NCBI RefSeq assembly: GCF_003285545.1
Contig: NZ_QLNV01000004.1
Location: 310,001-374,000, forward strand
DNA from: Sinomicrobium soli
GTDB lineage: Bacteria; Bacteroidota; Bacteroidia; Flavobacteriales; Flavobacteriaceae
DNA: 64,000 nucleotides
Direction of reading: 5' to 3'
The position numbers were made by a program, and so were the translations under genes. Shown in pieces: positions 43,696 through 52,846 of the stretch (position 1 is the first letter of the stretch; every line of letters starts with the position of its first letter). The notes under the pieces are model-generated. The model was not told the DNA's origin. It saw only the letters and a list, made by a program, of their open reading frames with translations, and did not search any database.

Positions 43696-45207
43696 ATGGA
43701 AAAAACCTATTTGTTTTGTGTATTCCTGTCTATGTTGCTGACCCTGGTGTGGGCTTGTGAACAGGGCACTCCGGATGTTGAGGTCGCGGAGGAGAGCAGG
43801 GACGTATTGGCTGACGAAAAAGACAGGCCGGCCATTACTTTTGCAAGGGCCCTGGCCGGTGCGATGCAACGGAGCGAAGCGTTGAGGGCCTTTCTGAAAG
43901 AAGAGGCCCTGCTGATGTTTGACAATGATTACGATATCCTTTATCACGCTATTAAAGGCGAACAGCTTTCGGATGGCAATACGCCTGCAAGCCTGCTTAT
44001 GGAGGAATGCGGAGCGTACAGTCAGGAGCTCCCGGCACTTTGGGACAGGGTGCCCGGACTTACCATATTTGTTCCGTCTTTATCAAGCATTATATTCTCG
44101 GCAGAGTCGTGGGATACTTCGGTACAGGTTCCAATGGTTGCCGTATTACTGCACTGCGGGGATAAGGTATATTATGTAGACGGAAAAGGGGAAGAGAACG
44201 TTGTGGAGGCACAGATGGTCCCTGCTTTTCCCGTGGTGGTGATCAAGGAAAACGAGAGAGTGGTAACCGGTGACGACATATATGCCGTAACTGACAGGGC
44301 AAAGGGAAAAACGGCGATGCGGGGCGGCGTGAATTACCGTTTTCTGGATGAGGTATTTGACGGAAGCCGGGACCGGCAGGGAAGTATTATTGCCGCAAGG
44401 CAGGAGACCGAACCCGACCGGAAACTGGAAGAAGCATATGAAATATATGAGAACACCAATGGCTGGCACCGGGACTATATCTATTACGGGATAACGCCGG
44501 ATATCACCGAAGGCGAGTTTTCCTATGACTACCAGGAACATATAACCTCTTTTGCCATGAAAGGTGGAGATGCGGCCGTTTCCAGGATCTCCGACCAGGA
44601 TGGAGATCCCGGGTTGAGAATAAAATTAAGGCTGTCCGAACGCAGCTGGATGGACGGATTTTTCGAGTTTAAGGTAAGGGTGTTGCTAAATGCAAAGAAC
44701 GGGATAGGAGCCGAGTACGTAACCTATTTTTCTGCGATGCCGGACGATCTGTTCCGGATGAGCTATAAGCACAGATGCGGATCGGGAGCCGTCCTCAGGC
44801 TGTTTTACTGTCCCACGCTCGAAGAGATCCTGGAATACCGGGTGGAACTTCCCCTGTTTCAGTGGGACCTCAATCAATACGCTTCCGCCATAAAGATAGA
44901 AATAGAAGAAGTAGACCTGGCCGTAACCACTACCATAACCGATACCAGAACGGTAAAGTTTGCCAATAATTTTGATATCCAGGGCGATGTGCTGAAAAAG
45001 GTAGGACTGAAATTCGGGGCCAAACTGGAAACTACCGAATCACAAAGTATAAAGAAGAGCTTTACCCAGGAAAATGATGACCTCGGTGGTGTGATCATCA
45101 ATTTTGCCGATAATGTTCTGCTTGGTAAGGACGGGGAGAACTGGAAGACCAGGGAGTATGAAACCGGATGGTTTAAGATCGGGGTAGCACCCAGGAAAGT
45201 ACAGTGA
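43696..45207 (+). CDS. Unrecognised large lipoprotein between two barrel genes
   Basis: The 503-residue product has a lipoprotein signal (hydrophobic 5-19, lipobox LVWAC, modified Cys21). Residues about 45-110 are helical (ITFARALAGAMQRSEALRAF). Residues 110-220 are mixed, and 250-390 are beta-rich. The C-terminal 100 residues alternate Thr/Ser and hydrophobic residues (AVTTTITDTRTVKFANNFD). That amphipathic strand pattern resembles, but does not prove, a pore-forming toxin-like insertion segment. I do not recognise a family. The gene sits between two related barrel genes with a terminator before it. Confidence 0.7.
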   Translation: MEKTYLFCVFLSMLLTLVWACEQGTPDVEVAEESRDVLADEKDRPAITFARALAGAMQRSEALRAFLKEEALLMFDNDYDILYHAIKGEQLSDGNTPASLLMEECGAYSQELPALWDRVPGLTIFVPSLSSIIFSAESWDTSVQVPMVAVLLHCGDKVYYVDGKGEENVVEAQMVPAFPVVVIKENERVVTGDDIYAVTDRAKGKTAMRGGVNYRFLDEVFDGSRDRQGSIIAARQETEPDRKLEEAYEIYENTNGWHRDYIYYGITPDITEGEFSYDYQEHITSFAMKGGDAAVSRISDQDGDPGLRIKLRLSERSWMDGFFEFKVRVLLNAKNGIGAEYVTYFSAMPDDLFRMSYKHRCGSGAVLRLFYCPTLEEILEYRVELPLFQWDLNQYASAIKIEIEEVDLAVTTTITDTRTVKFANNFDIQGDVLKKVGLKFGAKLETTESQSIKKSFTQENDDLGGVIINFADNVLLGKDGENWKTREYETGWFKIGVAPRKVQ

Positions 45208-45313
45208 CGGGGATTTCAGGATTTGAAGTGGTAAATTGTGCATGTGATAATTTTATAAAGCACCAAATAAAAATATCTCCTATATTCGCACTTAAATCTT
45301 TAAATCTTTTAAA

Positions 45314-45898
45314 ATGAAAAAACTTTTACTTGTAGCCGTAATGGCTTTTGGATTTGTATGTACTGCCGCTGCCCAGGAGGTGACCTTCGGGGTTAAGGCC
45401 GGGCTTAATTTTTCACAGCTGAAAGTGGACCTTGATGGTATAGGCAGTGGTAGCAGTGACGGAAGAACAGGCTTTTATCTTGGAGGGCTGGCAGATTTCG
45501 GTCTGTCGGAGAAATTCCATATTCAACCTGAAGTGCTATATTCCAACGAAGGTGCCAAGGGGGTTGACGAATATGGTGAAAAGGCGGATGCCAGTATATC
45601 CTTTATTAATATTCCCGTATTGGCCAAGTTTTATGTGGTGGAAGGCTTTAATATACACGCCGGCCCCCAACTGGGAATACTTGTAGATGCAGATGGCGGA
45701 ACAGACGAATTGAAGACCACCAATTTCAGTCTTGCTTTTGGAGCGGGATACGAACTGTCTTCCGGTTTGTTCTTTGATGCCAGATACAATCTCGGTCTTT
45801 CAGACATCACTGACCTGGGAGAGGAATATGAAGCTGCCGGACTGGATTTTTCTATGAAGACCCGGGCCTTTCAGGTCGGCTTCGGATACCGTTTCTGA
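45314..45898 (+). CDS. Outer membrane beta-barrel protein (PorT-like family)
   Basis: The 194-residue product has a signal peptide (1-20, ending AAQ) and an eight-strand barrel pattern, opening VTFGVKAGLNFSQL and ending FQVGFGYRF. It shares the GRTGFYLGGLADFG and IQPEVLYSNEGAKG type segments with the 166-residue barrel upstream, so the two are probably paralogues. TATATTCG (45281-45288) is a possible -7 element. A terminator follows. Confidence 0.86.
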   Translation: MKKLLLVAVMAFGFVCTAAAQEVTFGVKAGLNFSQLKVDLDGIGSGSSDGRTGFYLGGLADFGLSEKFHIQPEVLYSNEGAKGVDEYGEKADASISFINIPVLAKFYVVEGFNIHAGPQLGILVDADGGTDELKTTNFSLAFGAGYELSSGLFFDARYNLGLSDITDLGEEYEAAGLDFSMKTRAFQVGFGYRF

Positions 45899-45929
45899 TC
45901 GTAGAAAAAAGAGTATAATTTTATATGTA

Positions 45930-45964
45930 AAGGCTGCCTTAATGATTTGGGGCAGTCTTTTTTT
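45930..45964 (+). terminator. Intrinsic terminator after the 194-residue barrel gene
   Basis: AGGCTGCC pairs with GGGCAGTCT (one G-U pair) and is followed by TTTTTTT. Confidence 0.75.
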
Positions 45965-46045
45965 GATTGCAGATTACAGGTTGCAGGCTTGACTGATAAT
46001 AACCTCACTGATTAATAAAATAAAATAATAAATGAAATATAATTC

Positions 46046-46063
46046 ATAAAATATATATTTTAT
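46046..46063. promoter_or_regulatory. Candidate HipB operator palindrome
   Basis: ATAAAATATATATTTTAT is a perfect 18-base palindrome about 100 bases before hipB. HipB proteins bind inverted repeats in their own promoter. The region is A/T-rich, so chance occurrence is possible. Confidence 0.3.
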
Positions 46064-46165
46064 ATTTATGTGTTTTTTTTTGTACATTAGATGAGTGGTT
46101 TTTTAGTGTAAAAAATTTTGTGAAATGAATGAAATAAAACTCAATATTTATTAAATTATGTATTT

Positions 46166-46510
46166 ATGACTGATTTATCATATATTAATTCTTTAAGTGA
46201 TAAAGCAATCTTTAAAGAAATTGGTAATTTCGTTCAGCAGAGGCGTATAAAAATGAAAATGACGCAAAATGAGTTGGCGGAAAGGGCAGCGATCAGCCGA
46301 TCTACATTGAGTTTAATTGAACGCGGAGGGAATATTGCCTTGAAAAACCTGATCAAGATCCTTCGGACGCTGGATGCCTTATATGTATTTGGGATGTTTA
46401 AAGTAGAAGACGATCTTAGCCCGCTTCAATTGGCAAAGGGTGAAAGGATAAAGCGGAAACGCGTCAGAACCCGCTCTGATAACGATAAACAGAAAGATCC
46501 GGGATGGTAA
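46166..46510 (+). CDS. hipB: HipB-like antitoxin / Xre-family repressor
   Basis: The 114-residue protein has a Xre-type helix-turn-helix (about 22-75, MTQNELAERAAISRSTLSLI) and a basic linker (KRKRVRTRS). The final residue is Trp; in E. coli HipB the C-terminal Trp lies in a pocket of HipA, so the same contact is possible here. The gene overlaps hipA (ATGGTAA), the usual antitoxin-first, coupled layout. The start is the ATG giving MTDLSYINSL. Base composition is markedly A/T-richer than flanking genes, suggesting acquisition by transfer. Confidence 0.88.
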   Translation: MTDLSYINSLSDKAIFKEIGNFVQQRRIKMKMTQNELAERAAISRSTLSLIERGGNIALKNLIKILRTLDALYVFGMFKVEDDLSPLQLAKGERIKRKRVRTRSDNDKQKDPGW

Positions 46511-47790
46511 CGACAGCATATATTAATGTGTGGGGACAACGTGTAGGAGCTGTGGCCTGGAACCCTGACACGGCACTTGGCAGTTTCGAATACGATCCTA
46601 AATTTGCTCTGGACCGGTATCCCGTTTCTCCCATAAAAATGCCTGATAAAGATCGGATTTACTCTTTTCCGGAGCTTGGATTATCCGAAACATTTCGAGG
46701 TCTCCCGGGCTTATTGGCAGATGCTTTGCCTGATAAATACGGAAAAGAATTGATCAATGTCTGGTTGGCACAACAAGGTCGTCCGGAGAACTCGTTAAAC
46801 CCAGTGGAACTATTGTGTTTTATAGGAAAAAGAGGAATGGGGGCATTGGAGTTTGAGCCGGTATTGCAGTCGAAGGCAACCATGTCCTATACCTTGGAAC
46901 TTTCCAGTCTTATCGAAACGACCAAATCTTTATTGGAGAAAAAGGAGAATATTCATCTGCAAACTTCTGGTGAGATGCGGGATGTAATGTTGGATGTATT
47001 GAAAATGGGAACTTCAGCGGGTGGTGCAAGACCGAAAGCTATCATAGCTTATAACCGACAGACAGGAGAGATCAAATCAGGACAAACTTCTTCGGAAGAC
47101 GGGTTTGATCACTGGATCATCAAGTTTGATGGTGTAAGTGATGTGCAGTTTGGTGAAACATTGGGATATGGCCGTGTAGAAATGGCTTACTATAAGATGG
47201 CAACGGACTTTGGTATTAAGATGACAGAAAGCCGATTGATCGAAGAGAACGGGAGAGCGCATTTTATGACGAGGCGATTTGACCGGGCCAATGGCAGAAA
47301 AGTGCATATGCAGACCTTCTGTGCTTTGCAACATTATGATTTTTCGAACATCACTTCTTACAGCTATGAACAGTTGTATCAAACCATGCGTTTTCTGAAA
47401 TTAACTTATGCTGAGGCAGAACAAATGTATCGGCGTATGGTATTCAATGTTATTGCAAGAAATTGTGATGATCATACCAAGAATTTTTCCTTTCTTATGA
47501 CTCAGCATGAAGGAAAATGGAAACTGGCCCCGGCATATGATGTCTGTTTTGCCTATCGCCCCGGAAGTCTTTGGGTGAGTCAGCACAATTTAAGTATTAA
47601 CGGAAAAAGGAAAGATTTTTCAAGAAGAGATTTGCTTCAAGTCGCAGAGCAGAATTCCATTCGAACACCTGATAAAATTATTGATGAATGTATTGATATC
47701 GTTGGAAATTGGGAAACGTATGCCAAAAATTATTCAGTCGGGGAGAAGAGGATTGGGGCAATTGCTGCATTATTGCTAAAAAAATTGTAA
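46504..47790 (+). CDS. hipA: HipA-type serine/threonine kinase toxin
   Basis: The 428-residue product is a full-length HipA. In E. coli this kinase inactivates glutamyl-tRNA synthetase and promotes persistence. The couple_hipA N-terminal domain (about 1-110) comes first. The nucleotide loop GTSAGGARPK (169-178, with the autophosphorylated Ser equivalent near 171) and the catalytic NCDDHTKNFSF (320-330) are intact, so it looks active. No frameshift is seen. It is A/T-rich relative to neighbours. The target here is inferred only from the family. Confidence 0.9.
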   Translation: MVTTAYINVWGQRVGAVAWNPDTALGSFEYDPKFALDRYPVSPIKMPDKDRIYSFPELGLSETFRGLPGLLADALPDKYGKELINVWLAQQGRPENSLNPVELLCFIGKRGMGALEFEPVLQSKATMSYTLELSSLIETTKSLLEKKENIHLQTSGEMRDVMLDVLKMGTSAGGARPKAIIAYNRQTGEIKSGQTSSEDGFDHWIIKFDGVSDVQFGETLGYGRVEMAYYKMATDFGIKMTESRLIEENGRAHFMTRRFDRANGRKVHMQTFCALQHYDFSNITSYSYEQLYQTMRFLKLTYAEAEQMYRRMVFNVIARNCDDHTKNFSFLMTQHEGKWKLAPAYDVCFAYRPGSLWVSQHNLSINGKRKDFSRRDLLQVAEQNSIRTPDKIIDECIDIVGNWETYAKNYSVGEKRIGAIAALLLKKL

Positions 47791-48139
47791 ATGCGATCAT
47801 GGAGTAGGTGAGTCAGAAATTATCAGCTATAAACCTATACTCCGAACTCCACATCCGGATATCGAGTATGCTTTAAAGTTAAAATTATGTTAAATAAACA
47901 CTGTTAAACCTGCCGTTTTTTCAGGTTTATGCACATATGGCGGTCTTTTGTCAGGGCGTCATATTTTTTATTCGGGATGTTAAATATATAACCAGGCACA
48001 ACTATTGTGTTGTTTTTAAGGTTGTTATGTGTTTTTGTTTTTGTGTTTTAATCGAAAAAATAAAGATTTACGTAAATTTCAGCACGTTCCTTGCGGTAAC
48101 AGGGACGAACATAAGTAATAACCTTAAAAAAACTATTCA
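47791..48139. other. A/T-rich intergenic region after hipA
   Basis: A weak 7-base inverted repeat AAACCTG/CAGGTTT (47906-47928) and a small CACAA/TTGTG repeat (47997-48009) are present. TAAATTTC (48073-48080) is one mismatch from a -7 element and could drive proC. No credible gene; a 68-codon frame overlaps the proC start and is Cys/Phe-rich by composition. Confidence 0.5.
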
Positions 48140-48961
48140 ATGAAAGTTCTTGTAATTGGCGCCGGCAACATGGGGCTGACATACGCCCAGGGCATGGCCC
48201 AATCAGACTTATTACGAAAAAAGGATCTCATGATTTTAGACAGTGTCCGGGAAAAGACCGAGGCACTGAAGGAAAACGGCGAGTTTGATGTCTACGAAAA
48301 GATAGAAGACTGCCTTCCGAAAGCCGATATCATTTTTATCGCGGTAAAACCATATAACAGCGATGCGCTTTTCGAGGCCATCCGCGAGTACAGAAAACCT
48401 GATCAGATCTTTGTGTCCATCATGGCAGGGGTCACCATCAAGACCATGCAGGAGGCTATGGATATCAGGAAGGTCGTAAGGGCAATGCCCAATCTTCCGG
48501 CCAAGGTAGGGCACGGGTTCACTTCGTTTACGGCCTCAAAGGAAGTTTCCAGGCTGGAACTGTTAACCATAGAACGCCTTATAGACACTACCGGAAGATC
48601 GGTACGCCTGGCCAATGAAATGGAGATTGACAAATCTACCGGCATATCCGGTTCCGGACCCGCTTATATATTCTATTTTATGCAATCCATGATGGAAGCT
48701 GCGCTGAAAATGGGATTTTCCCAAAAGGATGCGCGCCTCATGGTAGCACAGACATTCCAGGGTGCCGTAGAGCTTTTTAACAGCTCGGACCTCGATCCTG
48801 ATGCGTGGATGGACCGGGTGGCTTCAAAGGGCGGAACAACCCGTGCCGCACTGGATTCCATGGAAGAGAACAATGTCAAGGAACTCATCAAGGAAGCGGC
48901 GTACGCCGCTTTTGAAAGGGCTGTAGAGCTCGGAAAGGAGAATAGTCAGCAACATGTCTAA
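48140..48961 (+). CDS. proC: Pyrroline-5-carboxylate reductase
   Basis: The 273-residue enzyme reduces P5C to proline. The dinucleotide motif VIGAGNMGLTYAQG opens the chain, and the family signature SGSGPAYIFYFMQSMMEAA is present. It overlaps proB by 8 bases (ATGTCTAA), so the two are translationally coupled. Confidence 0.95.
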   Translation: MKVLVIGAGNMGLTYAQGMAQSDLLRKKDLMILDSVREKTEALKENGEFDVYEKIEDCLPKADIIFIAVKPYNSDALFEAIREYRKPDQIFVSIMAGVTIKTMQEAMDIRKVVRAMPNLPAKVGHGFTSFTASKEVSRLELLTIERLIDTTGRSVRLANEMEIDKSTGISGSGPAYIFYFMQSMMEAALKMGFSQKDARLMVAQTFQGAVELFNSSDLDPDAWMDRVASKGGTTRAALDSMEENNVKELIKEAAYAAFERAVELGKENSQQHV

Positions 48962-49724
48962 AAAAAGAATAGTCGTAAAGGTAGGGACCAATGTAATGAT
49001 CAACAAGGACAACCGCATTGTGCAACCTATCCTGCAGAAACTCGTAGACCAGATTGCCGAACTGTATGAAAACGATGTGATGACCGTACTGGTCAGTTCC
49101 GGATCGGCCAATGCAGGCCGGGAAATACTGGGAGATAGTGAAATAGAGAACAAATCCATAAGGAGACAGGTGTATTCCGCCATCGGGCAGCCCCGCCTTA
49201 TGCGGTATTACTATGCCATGTTCCACGACTACGGGATGCGCTGTGCCCAGGTACTGGCCACCAAGCGCGATTTTAATCCCGGGGAACACCGGGAAAACAT
49301 GATCAATTGTTATGAAGGATTGCTCTCGGAGGGCGTAATTCCCGTGGCCAATGAAGACGATGCTACCTCGGTGACCCACTCGATGTTCTCGGATAACGAC
49401 GAGCTGGCAAGTCTGATCGCAGAACTGATCCATGCCGATATGCTGATCATCCTTACCGATATAGACGGGTTTTTTACCGGTCACCCGGATAACGATGACT
49501 CGGAGCTCCTTTCGGAGGTTAAAGTAGGCCAGCCGGTGGAACAGTATATCGAGGAAACCGATAAGGGAGAAACCTCCGGACGGGGCGGAATGGCTTCCAA
49601 GCTGAAGATAGCCAAGAGCACGGCAGCCAAGAACATTCCCACCTTTATTGCCAACGGCAAGAAAGACCGTATTATCCTCGATATCGTAGCCGGCAAGAAT
49701 GTGGGAACCCGGATCGTAGAGTAA
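48954..49724 (+). CDS. proB: Glutamate 5-kinase (short form without PUA domain)
   Basis: The 256-residue enzyme phosphorylates glutamate, the first proline step. The kinase core is complete: VVKVGTNVMINKD at the start, NEDDATSV for the substrate, LTDIDGFFTG, and GRGGMASKLKIAKS for ATP. The C-terminal RNA-binding-like PUA domain of the E. coli enzyme is absent, so this is a short form. It is coupled to proC by overlapping start and stop. Confidence 0.94.
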   Translation: MSKKRIVVKVGTNVMINKDNRIVQPILQKLVDQIAELYENDVMTVLVSSGSANAGREILGDSEIENKSIRRQVYSAIGQPRLMRYYYAMFHDYGMRCAQVLATKRDFNPGEHRENMINCYEGLLSEGVIPVANEDDATSVTHSMFSDNDELASLIAELIHADMLIILTDIDGFFTGHPDNDDSELLSEVKVGQPVEQYIEETDKGETSGRGGMASKLKIAKSTAAKNIPTFIANGKKDRIILDIVAGKNVGTRIVE

Positions 49725-49764
49725 TTATTCTTTATGGTGTGCAATGAATATGGAAGTAGAAATG

Positions 49765-49899
49765 ACGAAATGGTTGGAAGTCGGAAGCTCGAAGTGATTA
49801 TAGACTAAGAACTATAAACTTGTAACCAGTTATGAGTTCAGAGTTATTAAACCTGCAAACCATAAACTAAGAACTAAGAACTACAAACTAATAAACTAA
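49765..49899. repeat. GGAAGTC and AACTAA heptamers before proA
   Basis: GGAAGTC/GGAAGCT/CGAAGTG words come first, then ACTAAGA ACTAAGA ACTACAA ACTAATA with a strict 7-base step ending at the proA ATG. Confidence 0.65.
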
Positions 49900-51102
49900 A
49901 TGAAACTTTTATCAGAAGATATTAAAAATAAAGTGCTTCAATCCATGGAACGTATCCTCGATGAGGAACGGAGTTCCATTGTCGAAGCCAACAAGAAAGA
50001 CCTGGATGCTTTTGACAGTGATGATCAGGCCATGTACGACCGCCTGGTGGTCAACCAGGCCAAGATAGACGGCATGATACAGGCTGTAAAGGAAGTACGC
50101 GAACAACAGGACCCGGTAGGGAAACTGAAATCTTCCCGCGAACTGGACAACGGGTTGCGTATAGAGAACAGGACAGCTCCTTTCGGAACGATCATGATCA
50201 TCTACGAATCGCGGCCGGATGTTACCATAGAAGCAGCGGTGCTGGCGTTTAAGGCCAACAACAAGATCCTGCTCAAGGGAGGTAAGGAAGCCCGGTTCAG
50301 CAATGAAAAACTGGAGGAATGCTGGCACAAAGCCCTGAAGGAAAATGGTCTGGACCCTGAAAGCTGGATACGGTTGCTGCAAATGAACCGGCAGGAAACA
50401 CAGGAATTCCTGAAAAACCCGCCCGAAAAACTGGATCTTATCGTTCCCAGAGGGGGCGAGCGCCTGATACGTTTTGTAAAGGATAATGCCGAATGTGCAG
50501 TACTGGTGAGCGGAAGGGGAAACAACTTCCTGTATGTGCACAGGGAAGGTGACTGGGACCGTGCCCTTGATATTATTGTCAATGCCAAGACCGACAAGAT
50601 ATCGGCCTGTAATGCTCTCGACAAGATATTGATCGATAAGCAGATCCCCGGTTTTGAGGACAAAGTAAAACAACTTGCGGAAGTGCTCGGGGAGCGCAAT
50701 GTGGAGTTGTTGACAGATCAGGACCTCAAATCGCTGCTGCCCCAGGCTCATGTTATCGAAGATGAGTCGGTATGGTATGAGGAGTTCCTGGCGTTAAAAG
50801 CGGTTATTGCCGCTGCGGAAAACGTAGATGATGCCATCGGGAGGATCAATACCTATTCCGGGGGGCACTCGGCTTCGGTGATCACCAGAGATGAAGAGGT
50901 TGCCCGCACCTTTATGGAGCAGGTAGACAGCGCCGCCGTTTACCAGAATGCCTCCACGAGATTTACCGATGGCGGGCAGATGGGAGTCGGAGCAGAACTT
51001 GCGATAAGTACGGATAAACTCCATCATCGTGGTCCCCTGGGGCTGGAACAGCTGGTTACAAACAAGTATTACGTATACGGGAACGGACAGGTAAGGGTAT
51101 AA
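49900..51102 (+). CDS. proA: Gamma-glutamyl phosphate reductase
   Basis: The 400-residue NADPH enzyme makes glutamate semialdehyde, the second proline step. The catalytic Cys is Cys237 in KISACNALDK; other segments are IYESRPDVTIEAAVLAFKANN and GVGAELAISTDKLHHRGP. It follows proB by 175 bases, filled by heptamer repeats that end at its start codon. Whether transcription is shared with proCB is unclear. A strong terminator follows. Confidence 0.95.
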   Translation: MKLLSEDIKNKVLQSMERILDEERSSIVEANKKDLDAFDSDDQAMYDRLVVNQAKIDGMIQAVKEVREQQDPVGKLKSSRELDNGLRIENRTAPFGTIMIIYESRPDVTIEAAVLAFKANNKILLKGGKEARFSNEKLEECWHKALKENGLDPESWIRLLQMNRQETQEFLKNPPEKLDLIVPRGGERLIRFVKDNAECAVLVSGRGNNFLYVHREGDWDRALDIIVNAKTDKISACNALDKILIDKQIPGFEDKVKQLAEVLGERNVELLTDQDLKSLLPQAHVIEDESVWYEEFLALKAVIAAAENVDDAIGRINTYSGGHSASVITRDEEVARTFMEQVDSAAVYQNASTRFTDGGQMGVGAELAISTDKLHHRGPLGLEQLVTNKYYVYGNGQVRV

Positions 51103-51127
51103 ACAGAATACCCTGGCTGCAGATAAA

Positions 51128-51170
51128 GACAAACCCCGGATGGCCGATAGCCATCCGGGGTTTGTCTTTT
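51128..51170 (+). terminator. Intrinsic terminator after proA
   Basis: Perfect 17-base arms (GACAAACCCCGGATGGC and its complement) around CGATA, followed by TTTT. Confidence 0.85.
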
Positions 51171-51304
51171 GTGTATATTTCCCTTTTTTATACAGCTTAA
51201 ATTGGATATTTTTACGGAAGATGTGCCTATGCCTGTGGCTGACGGCCATCTTTATAAAAATAAAAGACGGATCGTTAGTTTGCAAACCGGGAAATGACAC
51301 TATG

Positions 51305-51385
51305 GTCGGGAGTCCGGAGCCGGAAGCCCGAAGTAATTATCCAATTGACCACTAACAAACTACGAACTGACAAACTAATAGACCC
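51305..51385. repeat. GGAAGTC and AACTAA heptamers before aroQ
   Basis: GGGAGTC CGGAGCC GGAAGCC CGAAGTA is followed after a short gap by ACTAACA AACTACG AACTGAC AAACTAA, both with a 7-base period. It ends just before the aroQ start. Confidence 0.65.
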
Positions 51386-51389
51386 AATC

Positions 51390-51806
51390 ATGAAGCTTAT
51401 CATTATCAACGGGCCCAACCTGAACCTTCTCGGAAAACGCGAGCCCGGAATATACGGTTCGGAAACTTTTGAAGACTACCTGGAACAACTGCGCAGCCGG
51501 TTTCCGGAGATTGAACTGGATTATTACCAGTCGAACATCGAAGGGGAGATCATAGATAAACTCCATGAAACAGGCTTCGACTACGACGGTATTATCCTGA
51601 ATGCGGGAGCCTACACGCATACCTCCGTAGGCATAGGCGATGCCATAAAGGCGATTGCCACTCCCGTAGTAGAAATACATATTTCCAATACTTTCGGGAG
51701 GGAGGCTTTCCGGCATCAGTCGTACCTGTCTGCCCATGCCAGGGGGGTGATCCTGGGCTTCGGGATGCAGAGCTATATGCTGGCGATCCGCAGTTTTGCG
51801 GAATAG
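51390..51806 (+). CDS. aroQ: Type II 3-dehydroquinate dehydratase
   Basis: The 138-residue enzyme performs the third shikimate step. The signature NGPNLNLLGKREPGIYG opens the chain, and the active-site loop Tyr is in that segment. NAGAYTHTSVGI and VEIHISNTFGREAFRHQS also match, with the active-site His in the latter. A longer frame upstream reads through repeats and is rejected. The gene stands apart from the main aromatic operon. Confidence 0.95.
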   Translation: MKLIIINGPNLNLLGKREPGIYGSETFEDYLEQLRSRFPEIELDYYQSNIEGEIIDKLHETGFDYDGIILNAGAYTHTSVGIGDAIKAIATPVVEIHISNTFGREAFRHQSYLSAHARGVILGFGMQSYMLAIRSFAE

Positions 51807-51881
51807 GGAAAGAATACCGGGAGGGCGGTTGCAGGCTGGTTCTTCCGCCCGGACCATAAAGAGTAACTCAATTAATAGCGT

Positions 51882-52808
51882 ATGCGTATTTTAGTTACAG
51901 GGGCCACAGGACTGGTTGGCAGTGAAATCACCGCTCTTTGCGAAGAGCAGGGCGTGGAAGTGCATTACCTGACCACAAGCCGTTCCAAAATCAGGGAAAC
52001 AAAGACCGTTAAGGGGTTTTACTGGAACCCGCAATCGGGAGAAATAGACCGGAAGTGCCTGGAAGGGGTGGAGGCCATCATCAACCTTGCCGGGACTGCC
52101 ATTGCACAGCGATGGACCCCCCGGGCCCGGAAACAGATCGTGGACAGCAGGGTTGAGGCCCTGCAGCTGCTGCACCGTACCCTGGCCTGTGAGGAGGACC
52201 ACAGGGTACGCATGTTGCTGTCGGCTTCGGCCATAGGGATCTACCCGGACTCCCTGGGGCATTATTACGAGGAGATCGAAAAAAATACGGACCCTACCTT
52301 TCCCGGAGAGGTCATCCGGCAATGGGAAACTGCTGCCGATTCCGTAGAACGGCTCGGGATCAAGGTAGCGAAAATACGGATAGGGCTGGTGCTTTCGGAT
52401 AAGGGAGGGGCATTGCCCCGTATGGCCGGCCCGGTAAAATACTGGGCGGGCGCCCCGCTCGGCCGTGGCATACAATGGCAGTCGTGGATACATATTACAG
52501 ACCTGGCCAGGCTCTTTCTCTTTGTGCTGGACCACGACCTTCCCGGGGTGTTCAACGGGGTGGCGCCAAACCCGGTAACCAATAAAGAACTGACGGCGGA
52601 AATAGCCGCAAAATTGCGAAAGCCACTGATATTGCCAAATGTTCCCGCCTTTGCGCTATACTGGTTGTTCGGGAAAATGGCTTACCTGATGCTGAGCAGT
52701 CAGCGGGTGAGTTCCCGTAAAATAACGGATATGGGATTCTCCTTCCGGTACAGCACCCTCCGCGAGGCACTGGATGCCATATATGCCGGGAAAAAGAGAG
52801 AAGAATAA
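51882..52808 (+). CDS. TIGR01777-type NAD-dependent epimerase/SDR family protein
   Basis: The 308-residue protein has the Rossmann motif VTGATGLVGSEI at the start and the segments VEAIINLAGTAIAQRWTP and LLSASAIGIYP, typical of the TIGR01777 (YfcH-like) group. A DUF1731-type C-terminal domain covers about 250-305. The biochemical role of the group is unknown. It converges on typA with a shared terminator between them. Confidence 0.9.
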   Translation: MRILVTGATGLVGSEITALCEEQGVEVHYLTTSRSKIRETKTVKGFYWNPQSGEIDRKCLEGVEAIINLAGTAIAQRWTPRARKQIVDSRVEALQLLHRTLACEEDHRVRMLLSASAIGIYPDSLGHYYEEIEKNTDPTFPGEVIRQWETAADSVERLGIKVAKIRIGLVLSDKGGALPRMAGPVKYWAGAPLGRGIQWQSWIHITDLARLFLFVLDHDLPGVFNGVAPNPVTNKELTAEIAAKLRKPLILPNVPAFALYWLFGKMAYLMLSSQRVSSRKITDMGFSFRYSTLREALDAIYAGKKREE

Positions 52809-52840
52809 AAAAAAGCTACCCCTGTGAGAGGTAGCTTTCT
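52804..52840. terminator. Bidirectional terminator between SDR gene and typA
   Basis: AAAGCTACC pairs with GGTAGCTTT around a 9-base loop. The plus-strand left side is an A run, so on the minus strand the hairpin is followed by T residues (end of typA). A shorter T stretch follows on the plus strand. Confidence 0.75.
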
Positions 52841-52846
52841 GTGGAG

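Noticed and set aside
47937-48143. 68-codon frame overlapping the start of proC
   Set aside because: Its composition is biased to Cys/Phe/Ile from A/T-rich DNA, it overlaps proC, and it has no family features.
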